Source: Hymenobacter piscis
GTDB taxonomy: Bacteria > Bacteroidota > Bacteroidia > Cytophagales > Hymenobacteraceae
Length of the DNA stretch: 64,000 nucleotides
Direction of reading: 5' to 3'
Assembly (NCBI RefSeq): GCF_018760735.1
Contig: NZ_JAHHZN010000020.1
Location: 16,657-80,656, forward strand
Shown here: positions 57,778 through 64,000 of the stretch, in pieces
Layout of the letters: each line of letters begins with the position of its first letter
Numbering within the stretch: the first letter of the stretch is position 1
Program-made: the position numbers and the translations under genes
The notes under the pieces: generated by a model
Database searches by the model: none
The model's input: only the letters and a program-made list of their open reading frames with translations
What the model was told of the DNA's origin: nothing

Positions 57778-58899
57778 TTACTCGCTCAGTATGCGATGAA
57801 GCTCCAAGTTCTGGTAATAGTGATGACCGGAGATGACTTTTTTGGCTAAGATGCCCATGTCCACTAACTGATTGAGGTACTTGCGGGCCGTGTTTTCCAC
57901 GTACAGGCGCTCATCGGTCAGATGCTTAACCTTAGTAAAGGGCTGCGTAAAGAGGCTATTGACCAGTTGCTCTGGGCGCTCCATTTGGGTATCAGTTACC
58001 ACGGCCTGCAAAATGGCGTCCTTAGCCGCCACCAGGTCGTTGATTTTATCATACGTCAGGGTGGCCGTGGTTTCAACGGCCCGCAGCATGTAGAGCAGCC
58101 AGGATGTCCAATCACCCCGCTGCGACACCCCCGACAGGAAGGCGTAGTAGTCGGCCTTGTGGTCCATGATGTAGCGGCTCAAAAACAGGATCGGGTAATC
58201 CAGCAGCCCTTTGTGGGTCAGGTAGTGGATGTTGAATACCCGGCCCGTGCGGCCGTTGCCGTCGCGAAACGGGTGAATGGCCTCGAATTGAAAATGGCCA
58301 ATGGCCATCTTCAGCACCGGGTCGAGGGGGAAGCGCTCGTCGTCGTTGAGGAACGCGAGCAGGTTGGCCAGCTTGGCTTCCAGCACGCCCTTGCCCCGCG
58401 GAGGCGTGTAGGCCGCCTTCCCCGCGTTGGGGCCGGAGCCACCCTGCTTGATGTAGATCTGCGCGCTGGGCGGGCGGATGCCGTCCGTGGCCTGCATGAT
58501 TTGCCGGTATACTTGGGGGAAATACTCGGCCTCAATGGCCGGACGGTCCCGCAGGTAGTCATGCCCGTGCCACAGGGCTTCGCGGTAACGCAGCACTTCC
58601 TTGGGCGCGCCGTCACTTGTCGCCGTGGCCTGCTCGCTGTAGGCTTTGTAGAGCTCGTCGTCGGTGGTGAAGATGTTTTCGATGGCGCTGGAGGCCTTGG
58701 CTTCCTGCAGGCTGATGCTGTTGATGAGCAAGCCTTGATTGGGAATCACCGCGCTCCGGCCCTGTAGCCGCCCCAGCGCGGCCCGGGCCTTGACTAACTG
58801 GCTCAGGATTTCAACCGTTTCGACCAGCGCTGCCGCCACGGGCAATTCCGGCAGCGCGTTCCACGGCTGGTTGCGGTCCGGATTGATGGTATAGCTCAT
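57778..58899 (-). CDS. Fic-family protein with inhibitory helix and winged-helix end
   Basis: 373 residues. N-terminal inhibitory motif S70-x3-E74-N75 (SSAIEN) marks it as a class II, self-inhibited Fic. The core has the full loop HPFRDGNGRTGR, and AYTPPRGKGVLEAKLANLLAFL upstream as flap. The C-terminal 70 residues (TKVKHLTDERLYVENTARKYLNQLVDMGILAKKVISGHHYYQN) are a winged helix as in many Fic regulators. Probably AMPylates a protein target and may regulate its own gene. No signal peptide. Confidence 0.92.
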   Translation of the reverse strand: MSYTINPDRNQPWNALPELPVAAALVETVEILSQLVKARAALGRLQGRSAVIPNQGLLINSISLQEAKASSAIENIFTTDDELYKAYSEQATATSDGAPKEVLRYREALWHGHDYLRDRPAIEAEYFPQVYRQIMQATDGIRPPSAQIYIKQGGSGPNAGKAAYTPPRGKGVLEAKLANLLAFLNDDERFPLDPVLKMAIGHFQFEAIHPFRDGNGRTGRVFNIHYLTHKGLLDYPILFLSRYIMDHKADYYAFLSGVSQRGDWTSWLLYMLRAVETTATLTYDKINDLVAAKDAILQAVVTDTQMERPEQLVNSLFTQPFTKVKHLTDERLYVENTARKYLNQLVDMGILAKKVISGHHYYQNLELHRILSE

Positions 58900-59283
58900 T
58901 TACGCGGTTTCACGGGTTAAGCGGCCTGTCACAAGCACAAAGCTACGACTTTTCATACAGACATCACCGGGTGTAATTATTTAATGTTTACTCTGATTTG
59001 GGCCTCATCAAGGACCGATTCCAGCAAACCAGACGTTAAAACGATATAGATTTTGATGCTTACAGCTACTTCGACTTCGTCTAGTTCAAAAATAGGAGCG
59101 TAATTATACCCATTCTATCAGCCGACAAGGAATGAGCACTTGGAAACAGGATGTAGTGGAAATACTGGGGGCCTTCAAGGAGGAATCGGCCTTTGGCGGA
59201 GAAGTCCTCCTTTCGGTAAACTGCTAAACTAAACGCCCTGCAAGTTGCACCAAAGCTTGGAACGGCCATTTGGTGCCTATGCC

Positions 59284-59351
59284 GAGTTTACGAAACTCGT
59301 CTACCAATCAAAGTTTACGAAATGCCGTTAGCAGATGAGTTTCGTAAACTC
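59284..59351. promoter_or_regulatory. res-like recombination region upstream of resolvase
   Basis: Three related sites: GAGTTTACGAAACTC (59284-59298, a near-perfect palindrome), AGTTTACGAAAT (59312-59323, half site) and GAGTTTCGTAAACTC (59337-59351, opposite orientation). They directly precede the resolvase start, the normal position of a res site. The remainder of 58900-59283 shows no gene, but a GGAGCGT box at 59095. Confidence 0.7.
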
Positions 59352-59357
59352 CCCTGT

Positions 59358-59921
59358 ATGAAGATTGGCTACGCCCGCGTCTCCACCCGCGACCAGAATT
59401 TAGAATTGCAGCTCGACGCCCTGACCCAGGCCGGCTGCGAGCTTATCTACCAGGAAAAGGCCTCCGGTGCCCTGGCCGCCCGGGTCGAACTCGATAAGCT
59501 CTTGCTGCAGGTGCGCCCGGGCGACACGGTCTACATCTACAAGCTCGACCGGCTGGGTCGCTCGCTCAAGCACCTGACCGACGCCATTAACACGTCGTCA
59601 GCCCAAGGTCGGCTCGTACTCAACCTGTTTGCCTCGCTGGCCGAGTTTGAGCGCGAGCTGATTCGCGAGCGCACCCTGGCCGGGCTGGCCGCGGCCCGTG
59701 TCCGGGGCCGCGTCGGCGGGCGCAAGCCGGGACTTTCGGTAGAAGCCCAGCGCACGGCCCGCGCGGCCGAACTGCTCTACAAGGCCCGGGAGTTGAGCGT
59801 GGACGACATGGCCCGCAGCCTGCGTATCTGCAAGGCCACCTTCTACAAGTACCTGCACCACCGCGGCGTAGCGTTGCATGCCCAACCTTTGCCCAGTCCC
59901 GTGACCACCACCGTCCCGTGA
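59358..59921 (+). CDS. Serine recombinase (resolvase/invertase family)
   Basis: 187 residues from ATG 59358 (start chosen 7 bp after the last res-like site; a longer start would translate that site). Catalytic domain: MKIGYARVSTRDQN (Ser in VST), QEKASGALAARVELDKLL, IYKLDRLGRSLKHL, FASLAEFERELIRERTLAGLAAARVRGR (E helix). The C-terminal HTH_7 reads LLYKARELSVDDMARSLRICKATFYKYLHH. Full length. Likely resolves plasmid multimers or a Tn3-like cointegrate; no Tn3 transposase is seen in the window. Confidence 0.95.
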   Translation: MKIGYARVSTRDQNLELQLDALTQAGCELIYQEKASGALAARVELDKLLLQVRPGDTVYIYKLDRLGRSLKHLTDAINTSSAQGRLVLNLFASLAEFERELIRERTLAGLAAARVRGRVGGRKPGLSVEAQRTARAAELLYKARELSVDDMARSLRICKATFYKYLHHRGVALHAQPLPSPVTTTVP

Positions 59922-59967
59922 ACAAAGCGCAAGGGCAGGGACATGCGGAGAATAAGGGGTATATTCA

Positions 59968-59982
59968 CCGCATATTATGCGG
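59968..59982. promoter_or_regulatory. Palindrome over the start codon of the third fic gene
   Basis: CCGCATA-T-TATGCGG spans the ATG at 59977. The 12-mer ATGCGGAGAATA occurs twice (59943 and 59977). This suggests an operator that a DNA-binding Fic protein or another regulator could occupy. Confidence 0.5.
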
Positions 59983-61095
59983 AGAATAGCGTCTTACATC
60001 CATCAACGTCCGGGCTGGCCGGCCTTTACCTGGGACCCGGCGGTCCTGGAGGCGCTGCTGGGCACCGTACGTTACCAGCAGGGGCGGTTGCTGGGCCGGC
60101 TCGAGTCCTTGGGTGTGGACCTGCGGGCCGAAGCCACGCTGCGTACGCTCACGCTCGACGTGCTCAAGTCCAGCGAAATCGAGGGCGAACTGCTGCCCCC
60201 GGCCTCGGTGCGTTCCTCCATCGCCTGGCGCCTGGGGCTAGAACAGGCCGCGCTGCCCCCCGCCGACCGGCGGGTGGAGGGCGTGGTGGCCATGCTGCTC
60301 GACGCCACCCAGCAGGCCGCCGCGCCGCTGACCGCGAACCGCCTGTTCGGCTGGCACGCGGCGTTGTTTCCCACGGGCTACAGCGGGCTGTACCCGCTGC
60401 AGGTGGGCGCGTGGCGCACCGGGCCCACGCAGGTCGTGTCCGGGCCGCTGGGCCGCGAGCGCGTGCATTACGAGGCGCCCGCGGCCGCGGAGCTCGACGC
60501 GCAGATGCGGCAGTTCCTGGCCTGGTTCAACGCCGACCAAGGCCTGGACCCCGTGCTCAAAGCGGGGCTGGCCCATTTCTGGGTTGTGACGATTCACCCT
60601 TTCGACGACGGCAACGGCCGCATCGCCCGCGCCATTGCCGATTTGCAGCTGGCCCGCGCCGACGGCACGGGCCAGCGCTGCTACAGCCTGTCGGCGCAAA
60701 TTCAGGCCGAGCGCCAAGCGTATTACGACCTGCTCGAAACCAGCCAGCGCGGGTCCTTGGACGTGACACCCTGGCTGGACTGGTTCTTAGGCTGCCTGGG
60801 CCGGGCCCTACAAGCCGCCGAGCAAACGCTGGGGCAAGTGCTGGCCAAGGCCCGCTTCTGGGAGCAGCACCGGGACGCGGCGTTCACGGTCCGGCAGCGG
60901 CAGCTGCTCACGCGGCTGCTCGACGGCTTCGAGGGCAAGTTCACCACGGCCAAATGGGCGCGTATGGCCCATTGCTCACAGGATACGGCCGGCCGCGACA
61001 TCGCCGACCTGGTGGCCAAGGGCGTGCTGGTGCACGAAGGCGCCGGTGGGCGCAGCACCAGCTATCGCTTGGCACCCGAACCAGAAGCGTCGTAA
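59977..61095 (+). CDS. Fic-family protein with DUF4172 N-terminus
   Basis: 372 residues from ATG 59977; the 34-bp-upstream ATG belongs to a different frame. DUF4172 domain at 1-75 (IASYIHQRPGWPAFTWDPAVLEALL) containing inhibitory motif S65-x3-E69-G70 (SSEIEG). Fic core with HPFDDGNGRIARAIADL. A C-terminal winged helix is AFTVRQRQLLTRLLDGFEGKFTTAKWARMAHCSQDTAGRDIADLVAKGVL. Self-inhibited class II Fic; members of this type are often annotated as cell filamentation proteins. Its palindromic start region hints at autoregulation. Confidence 0.92.
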   Translation: MRRIASYIHQRPGWPAFTWDPAVLEALLGTVRYQQGRLLGRLESLGVDLRAEATLRTLTLDVLKSSEIEGELLPPASVRSSIAWRLGLEQAALPPADRRVEGVVAMLLDATQQAAAPLTANRLFGWHAALFPTGYSGLYPLQVGAWRTGPTQVVSGPLGRERVHYEAPAAAELDAQMRQFLAWFNADQGLDPVLKAGLAHFWVVTIHPFDDGNGRIARAIADLQLARADGTGQRCYSLSAQIQAERQAYYDLLETSQRGSLDVTPWLDWFLGCLGRALQAAEQTLGQVLAKARFWEQHRDAAFTVRQRQLLTRLLDGFEGKFTTAKWARMAHCSQDTAGRDIADLVAKGVLVHEGAGGRSTSYRLAPEPEAS

Positions 61096-61358
61096 ACGCC
61101 GGGCCATTTCGTAAGTGTTTTTCACCACCAACGATAGGCTGTAAGCCTTTTTCATTCCTGATAACTATTTTTCACGGGCACGCAGAGCCCGAGCCGAGTA
61201 AGTGGGTAAAGGGTTGCGTTCAGCAGAAGGAGCATTTTATAGAACGGAGGGCTACTTTGCATTATCGGAACGGGCTCGCCCTGTCCTTGAGCACTGGCCC
61301 GTAGTTGGCCACCGAGTCTGCTATCCTTCTGTATCCGCTCCTCTACTTGTCGCCGTTG

Positions 61359-61826
61359 ATGTGCCACCTGAATGCCTTCTTAACCCTTTTAGCGGTAGTC
61401 CTCACCCTTATAACCGCCCGTGCACAGCCCACCAAGACCCTTACCGGGCGGGTACTAGACGAGGGATTGGAAGCAGTTCCGAAGGCGTTCATTTACGTGC
61501 GGGATACGACCGTCATCGGGACGGCGGACATGGAGGGGTATTTTAAGATTGATGTTCCTGTTAACACCCACACGCTCCTATTCAGCACGATCGGCATGGA
61601 ATGGAGCACCGTCCAATTAAGCGGAGAATGTTCAACCCTTGAAGTGATTCTCCTCTATGGCTTCACTTATGATTTTATGTCGGTGAGGCGTGTGAATAGA
61701 AAAATCTTCAAGCGGTTTAAGCACTTGCCCCGAATACATCAGCAGGCGTATGAGAAAGGCCTTTTCAAATCCCATGCTCCTTGTGCTCTGCCAATTTTCA
61801 CCAAGTGGGTCCCACGTTCACTTTAA
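61359..61826 (+). CDS. Exported protein with carboxypeptidase-regulatory-like domain
   Basis: 155 residues from ATG 61359. Signal peptide (LNAFLTLLAVVLTLITARAQ), then a CarbopepD_reg_2-type beta-sandwich (KTLTGRVLDEGLEAVPKAFIYVRDTTVIGTADMEGYFKIDVPVNTHTLLFSTIGME), as found at the N-terminus of TonB receptors but here alone. A short basic tail (VRRVNRKIFKRFKHLPRIHQQAYEKG) follows. Role unknown. Its stop codon lies inside copy 3 of the 28-bp repeat. 61096-61358 has no gene, only a weak, degenerate copy of the repeat at about 61184-61235. Confidence 0.7.
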   Translation: MCHLNAFLTLLAVVLTLITARAQPTKTLTGRVLDEGLEAVPKAFIYVRDTTVIGTADMEGYFKIDVPVNTHTLLFSTIGMEWSTVQLSGECSTLEVILLYGFTYDFMSVRRVNRKIFKRFKHLPRIHQQAYEKGLFKSHAPCALPIFTKWVPRSL

Positions 61827-61843
61827 CGGTCCGAAGGTAAACG
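61816..61843 (+). repeat. 28-bp cassette-boundary repeat, copy 3
   Basis: Begins GTTCACTTTAACGG, ends CCGAAGGTAAACG, and includes the stop codon (61824-61826) of the preceding gene. No GAGCG box follows; the next gene converges. Confidence 0.85.
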
Positions 61844-61855
61844 AGAGTATCGTCA

Positions 61856-62586
61856 TTACTTCAGGTGTCGCACCTCCTGCAATAAGTCTAAGGCCGGTTG
61901 CAGTACGGCGCTGTCGGCGGGTTGTAAGAAGCGCATGCCCGTGCCCTCCTGCTCCATCCTCTGAGCCAGAGGCGCTAAGGTCGGGCCCGGAGACATTGGC
62001 CCCTGCAGGTTGACCAGTTCGCCGACTAGTGCATGAAACACTTAATTCTCGGATGGTTATGCCGGTAAAAACGGCGTTTACAAGTCTATGATGCAGATTT
62101 TGCCTGTGTGACTTTATAAAAACTAAGTGTTTCAAGCACTAGGCTAAATCCCGTGGTGGGGCCCTGCTTGACCCAGAGCATCTCGTAGTGGATGTTGGAC
62201 GTAAAATCCGGGCACAGGGTGGTGAAGTGCCCGACCGGCGCGGCTAAGCGTTGGGCCAGCGACCGGCTGGCAAACGTGCTGCTATCCACCTTTCCCGACC
62301 GCCGGTAAGCGTAGGCTGTGAACCGGTCCGCTCCTCACTGCACCACACGCAGGCAGCGGGCGTTATTGGGGTGCCCGCCGGTCGTGCTCAGGTAGAGCAA
62401 CATATAGGGAGCACCCACGTGCCGGGCAAAGTCCTGCACCGCGGCATAGGCCGCGGTGGTATCGGCCGCAGCGTAGGTGATCGGCCCCTGTACCTGCAAC
62501 ACGCGGCACGTGGACGAGGCTGAGGCGGATATGCGCGGGGCGGTACATGCCCCGAGGGCGGCAAGTAAAGACAAGTAGGCGCGCAT
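61856..62586 (-). pseudogene. Lipoprotein gene broken by a stop codon and a miniature element
   Basis: Start MRAYLSLLAALGACTAPRIS has a lipobox (LLAALGAC). The frame reads to RCLRVVQ, then TGA at 62335-62337, and continues in the same frame as GADRFTAYAYRRSGKVDSST to TTGFSLVLETL. There a 111-bp element (62029-62139) interrupts it. Excision of the element with one TA restores TTGFSLVGELVNLQG and runs to a stop at 61856 (DLLQEVRHLK). The unbroken protein would be about 205 residues, family unknown. So it carries two independent lesions. Confidence 0.8.
62029..62139. mobile_element. 111-bp miniature element with TA duplication
   Basis: Terminal repeats GTGCATGAAACACTTA (62029-62044) and TAAGTGTTTCAAGCAC (62124-62139) pair with one mismatch. 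TA at 62027-62028 and 62140-62141 is the duplication, as in IS630/Tc1-type elements. No coding sequence. Confidence 0.85.
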
Positions 62587-62633
62587 GAGGCGTAAGATAC
62601 CCGGCTAGCTCTGCTTTATCTACATGACTCCCT

Positions 62634-62661
62634 GTTCAGCCAAACGGTCCGAAGGTAAACG
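62634..62661 (+). repeat. 28-bp cassette-boundary repeat, copy 4
   Basis: Begins GTTCAGCCAAACGGTCCG and ends GGTAAACG (consensus form). AGAGCGG follows after exactly 17 bp, then the gene at 62701. Confidence 0.88.
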
Positions 62662-62700
62662 GGCGCCGTTTGCTGAAAAGAGCGGTATATTTATTCTGCA

Positions 62701-62976
62701 ATGGTCACGCTAACTGAAACGCTCTTCGCTCAAGTCAATGCCGTACTGGCGGAGTGGAATCCGATTGGAGTACCCGACGGCATTGCCGAGAGCGAGTACA
62801 AGGATTATATCACCGTCTTGGTCGAGGCCTGGAACCAGTCTGGGGACGTGGAGCCCGCAATGGTGTGGGTCTACTCCGAGCGGATGGGCTACGACGTAAA
62901 CCCCGCCTTTTCCCGAGCCACCCGGCAACTCGCCACCCAAATCAACCAATTGCTGCAAGCAAATCACGTTGCGTAA
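62701..62976 (+). CDS. Small acidic protein, DUF1871-like
   Basis: 91 residues. ALTET-like start (MVTLTETLFAQVNAVLAEWNPIGVPDGIAESEYKDYI) resembles DUF1871 proteins in the WNPIGV...EY block; helical, no membrane segment, no Cys. Function unknown, often found as a single gene near contact-dependent or toxin loci. It occupies a cassette of its own between repeat copies 4 and 5; start is 39 bp after copy 4 and stop 13 bp before copy 5. Confidence 0.65.
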   Translation: MVTLTETLFAQVNAVLAEWNPIGVPDGIAESEYKDYITVLVEAWNQSGDVEPAMVWVYSERMGYDVNPAFSRATRQLATQINQLLQANHVA

Positions 62977-62989
62977 CCTCGCTGAGTTT

Positions 62990-63017
62990 GTTCAGCGAAA
63001 CGGTTCGAAGGTAAACG
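62990..63017 (+). repeat. 28-bp cassette-boundary repeat, copy 5
   Basis: Begins GTTCAGCGAAACGGTTCG and ends GGTAAACG. CGAGCGT follows after exactly 17 bp. Confidence 0.88.
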
Positions 63018-63111
63018 CGCTTTGTTAAGAATTACGAGCGTAATTATGCTCTTTCACTAATATCCTTCCGATGAGCTACGCCTTGCCGGTGTTGTTCCTT
63101 TGCTTTTGAAG

Positions 63112-63492
63112 ATGATGACCTTTGCCGACGTGGTGAGCAACAGCGGTGATTCCGTGCTGGAGTCCTATACCTACGCCGAGGGCCGCCTGCAACTGGTGCT
63201 CGTCCTGGGCGAAAACGACCAGAAAGTCGCCTTGTCCCTGCCCACGGACTGCCTCGCCTTTGCCGGCTCCGTCCTAGCCAGTAGTGAGCGTGCCTACCGT
63301 ACCTGCTTTCTTGCCCTTGAAGACTTATCGCAGGTACTTGCCGTGGAAAACGGGGTTTATGTGCCCGCTTCTGACTTTGGCAAGCTCATGCAGCAGACCC
63401 GGGCCAACTATCACCTGGTGTATGGTAAGAAGGCAGCCGAATGGACGCATCTCTTTCCTTGGTCGGGTATTGCCGTTTGGCATCTTGCTTAG
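63112..63492 (+). CDS. Small protein of unknown function (cassette gene)
   Basis: 126 residues from ATG 63112 (or 63115). MTFADVVSNSGDSVLESYTYAEGRLQLVLVLGENDQKVALSL looks like a beta-meander start; an amphipathic helix (RANYHLVYGKKAAEWTHLF) and WSGIAVWHLA end follow. No transmembrane segment. Resembles small immunity-type proteins in size and layout, with no family recognised. Lies between repeat copies 5 and 6. Confidence 0.6.
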   Translation: MMTFADVVSNSGDSVLESYTYAEGRLQLVLVLGENDQKVALSLPTDCLAFAGSVLASSERAYRTCFLALEDLSQVLAVENGVYVPASDFGKLMQQTRANYHLVYGKKAAEWTHLFPWSGIAVWHLA

Positions 63493-63561
63493 TGGCTGAT
63501 GTAGGGGCAATTTCTGTCACGGAAATAGCAGCTCAAGCACCCCTCTAGTTCACGCCGCCAA

Positions 63562-63589
63562 GTTCAGCGAAACGGTCTGAAGGTAAACG
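63562..63589 (+). repeat. 28-bp cassette-boundary repeat, copy 6
   Basis: Begins GTTCAGCGAAACGGTCTG and ends GGTAAACG. GGAGCGT follows after exactly 17 bp (63607-63613). Confidence 0.88.
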
Positions 63590-63684
63590 TGCTTTGTTCA
63601 GTTCAAGGAGCGTACTTGAGGGTTCCAAACACCGCTTGTAAGAACCCAAGCCCATTTGGTTAATTTAAGCTACTGCCCCCTGTT

Positions 63685-63900
63685 TTGAGCAAACCCACCG
63701 CCAATCGAAAGTTTCGCTTGCTCTCCATGCTTGGCGAACATGTCTCGCTCGTGATGCTCAGCGTGCTTCCCATGATTCTTTCTCTGCCCTCTGGAGGGAA
63801 CGGGGGATTCTACTTCGTGCTCGTATGCTACTTAAACAAGGACTTTCTCAACGGTCGTAGCCCGCTCAAGCGGCTAGTGCTCTGCCCGCATAGTTATTAG
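63685..63900 (+). pseudogene. RDD-family membrane protein, truncated
   Basis: 71 residues from TTG 63685: FRLLSMLGEHVSLVMLSVLPMILSLP (membrane helix) and FYFVLVCYLNKDFLNGRSPLKRLVL, which matches the D-x4-GRSxxKR loop of RDD proteins. The sequence breaks off after this loop and ends CPHSY, with the next reading frame starting 33 bp later. Probably cut by the element that begins near 63900. Confidence 0.5.
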
Positions 63901-63932
63901 ACCAGTTTGGTGTCGAGTTCGTATAGGGTCGG

Positions 63933-64000
63933 ATGAACACTTCTTCTTCGATTGAACTGTCGGCTGCCGAGCAAGCGCAGTTGCAGCGGCTGGTTCGCAA
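63933..64000 (+). CDS. Start of a gene cut by the window edge, possibly IS630-like transposase
   Basis: MNTSSSIELSAAEQAQLQRL and VRK are visible (about 22 residues). The ELSAAEQAQLQRLVRK stretch resembles the first helix of some IS630-type transposases (xLSxEERxxLExLVRR). Too short to be certain. Confidence 0.4.
   Translation, partial: MNTSSSIELSAAEQAQLQRLVR

Noticed and set aside
59081..59269. 62-residue minus-strand frame near the res region
   Set aside because: No domain, no composition signal, spans a low-complexity intergenic stretch.
56929..63589. Classical integron attC sites for the 28-bp repeats
   Set aside because: No GTTRRRY/RYYYAAC core pair and no IntI-type integrase nearby (the 51649 recombinase is of another type), so a standard integron was rejected; the array itself is kept as a finding.

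Overview
The window looks like part of a large plasmid (or plasmid-derived island) of a GC-rich Bacteroidetes bacterium close to Hymenobacter. Reasons: TonB-dependent receptors, a TauE/YedE/rhodanese sulfur cluster, a HYC_CC_PP-type copper protein, few clear Shine-Dalgarno sites, and a Rep_3-type initiator next to an 11-copy iteron array. No tRNA, rRNA or CRISPR array was seen.

Layout. 1-3 kb: the N-terminal two thirds of a siderophore-type TonB receptor, divergent from a thioredoxin-reductase-like flavoprotein, with a palindrome between them. 3.2-15.6 kb: a copper/silver island. One strand carries a long run of genes (HYC_CC_PP-like protein, two heavy-metal-binding-domain proteins, DUF305 lipoprotein, TolC, membrane-anchored His-rich protein, CusB, CusA); divergently, copA is followed by a membrane cupredoxin. 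15.7-18.4 kb: TetR plus membrane protein, then the replicon (initiator gene, operator, iterons, AT-rich zone, inverted iteron). 18.5-23 kb: ModE-like regulator, a predicted ModE box, a TonB receptor and a Sua5 gene. 23-29.4 kb: an OprD-like porin and a persulfide/thiosulfate operon under an ArsR-type regulator. 29.6-35.2 kb: a PaoABC-like molybdenum aldehyde oxidoreductase operon between two inverted IS3 relics. 35-43.5 kb: stress, signalling and metabolic genes (Usp, PAS histidine kinase with a REC-CRP partner, esterase, metal-hydrolase, aldo/keto reductase).

43.6-64 kb is a mosaic of insertion sequences (two IS3-type, one IS5/IS427-type, relics of IS630, IS1 and an ISKra4-like element) and a family of miniature elements that share the ISKra4-like ends. 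Between them lie an AlbA_2 ATP-binding regulator, an AT-rich pair of overlapping orphan genes, a DnaQ-like exonuclease with a tyrosine recombinase, three different Fic proteins (one with a convergent VbhA-like antitoxin), a serine resolvase with a three-part res-like site, and a run of small unknown genes bounded by a 28-bp repeat. In four of six copies this repeat has a GAGCG box exactly 17 bp downstream.

How it fits together. The copper genes export and chelate Cu/Ag; a shared AATTATGCA motif suggests the receptor/flavoprotein pair is co-regulated with them. The ModE-like gene, its box and the TonB receptor suggest outer-membrane uptake of an oxyanion such as molybdate, which the PaoABC-like enzyme on the same molecule would need. 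The resolvase, recombinase, Fic proteins and iteron origin are typical of plasmid maintenance and accessory cargo.
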